A stretch of DNA of 5,752 bases from positions 20,063-25,814 of the forward strand of contig JAEUQL010000001.1 in the NCBI GenBank assembly GCA_016789295.1, given 5' to 3'. Positions within the stretch are counted from its first letter, which is position 1. Each line of letters opens with the position of its first letter. Shown here in pieces: positions 5,569 through 5,752 of the stretch. This stretch comes from Blastocatellia bacterium (lineage in GTDB: Bacteria; Acidobacteriota; Blastocatellia; Chloracidobacteriales; JADJPF01). The notes beneath the pieces were generated by a model that did not search any database, was not told the origin of the DNA, and was given only the letters and a program-made list of their open reading frames with translations. The translations under genes and the position numbers were made by a program.

Positions 5569-5752
5569 CTAAACATTTCTTTTCATTTCATTGGCAAGCC
5601 AGGCACGAGCTACACTCCATTCACCCAAAACAGTTCTTGGGCTTATCTGTAAGATTTTGCCTATTTCATCTGTGTTTAGACCACCAAAAAAGCGAAACTC
5701 AACAATCTTGCTTTGCCTGGGAGAGACTTTTCCTAAAAGATCTAAAGCGTCG
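5569..5752 (-). CDS. ECF-type RNA polymerase sigma factor, C-terminal part (5' end outside window)
   Basis: Reading the minus strand from 5751 gives 60 residues ending at TAG (5569-5571); the frame is open to the window edge. The segment is sigma region 4, which recognises the -35 element. It has LLGKVSPRQSKIVEFRFFGG followed by the helix-turn-helix LNTDEIGKILQISPRTVLGEW (visible residues 25-45) and the closing ARAWLANEM helix. The pattern 'SPRTV..EW..ARAWL' is characteristic of the ECF factors found next to Ser/Thr kinases in Acidobacteriota and Planctomycetota. Regions 1-3, including the region 2 surface where kinase control would be expected, are outside the window. The kinase gene starts 35 bases downstream on the same strand and no anti-sigma gene lies between them. 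This supports a two-gene regulatory unit in which the kinase controls the sigma factor. Confidence 0.88.
   Translation of the reverse strand, partial: DALDLLGKVSPRQSKIVEFRFFGGLNTDEIGKILQISPRTVLGEWSVARAWLANEMKRNV

Overview
The window is AT-rich bacterial chromosomal DNA with four complete or nearly complete gene units in strictly alternating orientation: + (TPR protein, 3' part only), - (Sco-type copper lipoprotein), + (unknown protein), - (ECF sigma factor followed by a membrane Ser/Thr kinase). I see no mobile element, CRISPR array, tRNA or rRNA. An ECF sigma region 4 with an 'SPRTV..EW..ARAWL' helix-turn-helix, followed by a Hanks-type kinase with a 'RYLQGLPVSA' juxtamembrane stretch and a C-terminal TPR region, is a combination I associate with Acidobacteriota and to some extent Planctomycetota. 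The 'YTRCPLPDYCPLM' Sco motif fits the same groups. The base composition is low for those phyla, so the lineage is a tentative inference.

Layout: (1) 1-510 (+) is the C-terminal 169 residues of a TPR protein. (2) 514-1623 (-) is a 369-residue lipoprotein with two tandem CusF-like copper-binding domains and a Sco1/SenC thioredoxin fold. Only the second CusF-like copy keeps the methionine ligands. (3) 1624-1856 is a 233-base divergent intergenic region. It holds plausible back-to-back promoters and an intrinsic-terminator-like hairpin placed just before the start of the next gene, as an attenuator would be. (4) 1857-2588 (+) is a 243-residue protein I do not recognise. (5) 2585-5533 (-) is a 982-residue kinase: N-terminal helical region, complete kinase domain, one membrane segment and a long TPR sensor region. 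(6) 5569-5752 (-) is the C-terminal 60 residues of an ECF sigma factor lying 35 bases upstream of the kinase.

The sigma factor and kinase form a likely operon and signalling pair: kinases paired with ECF factors are known in some groups to switch the sigma factor on by phosphorylation instead of using an anti-sigma factor. The Sco protein probably serves copper delivery to cytochrome oxidase or thiol/copper handling in the envelope. Both convergent junctions are extremely tight: 3 bases between stop codons at 510/514, and a shared CTAG in which both genes terminate at 2585-2588. Transcription termination must therefore occur inside the opposing coding sequences. The most unusual parts are the degenerate copper-domain duplication and the uncharacterised gene with its apparent attenuated leader. 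I cannot claim a wholly new system from this sequence alone.
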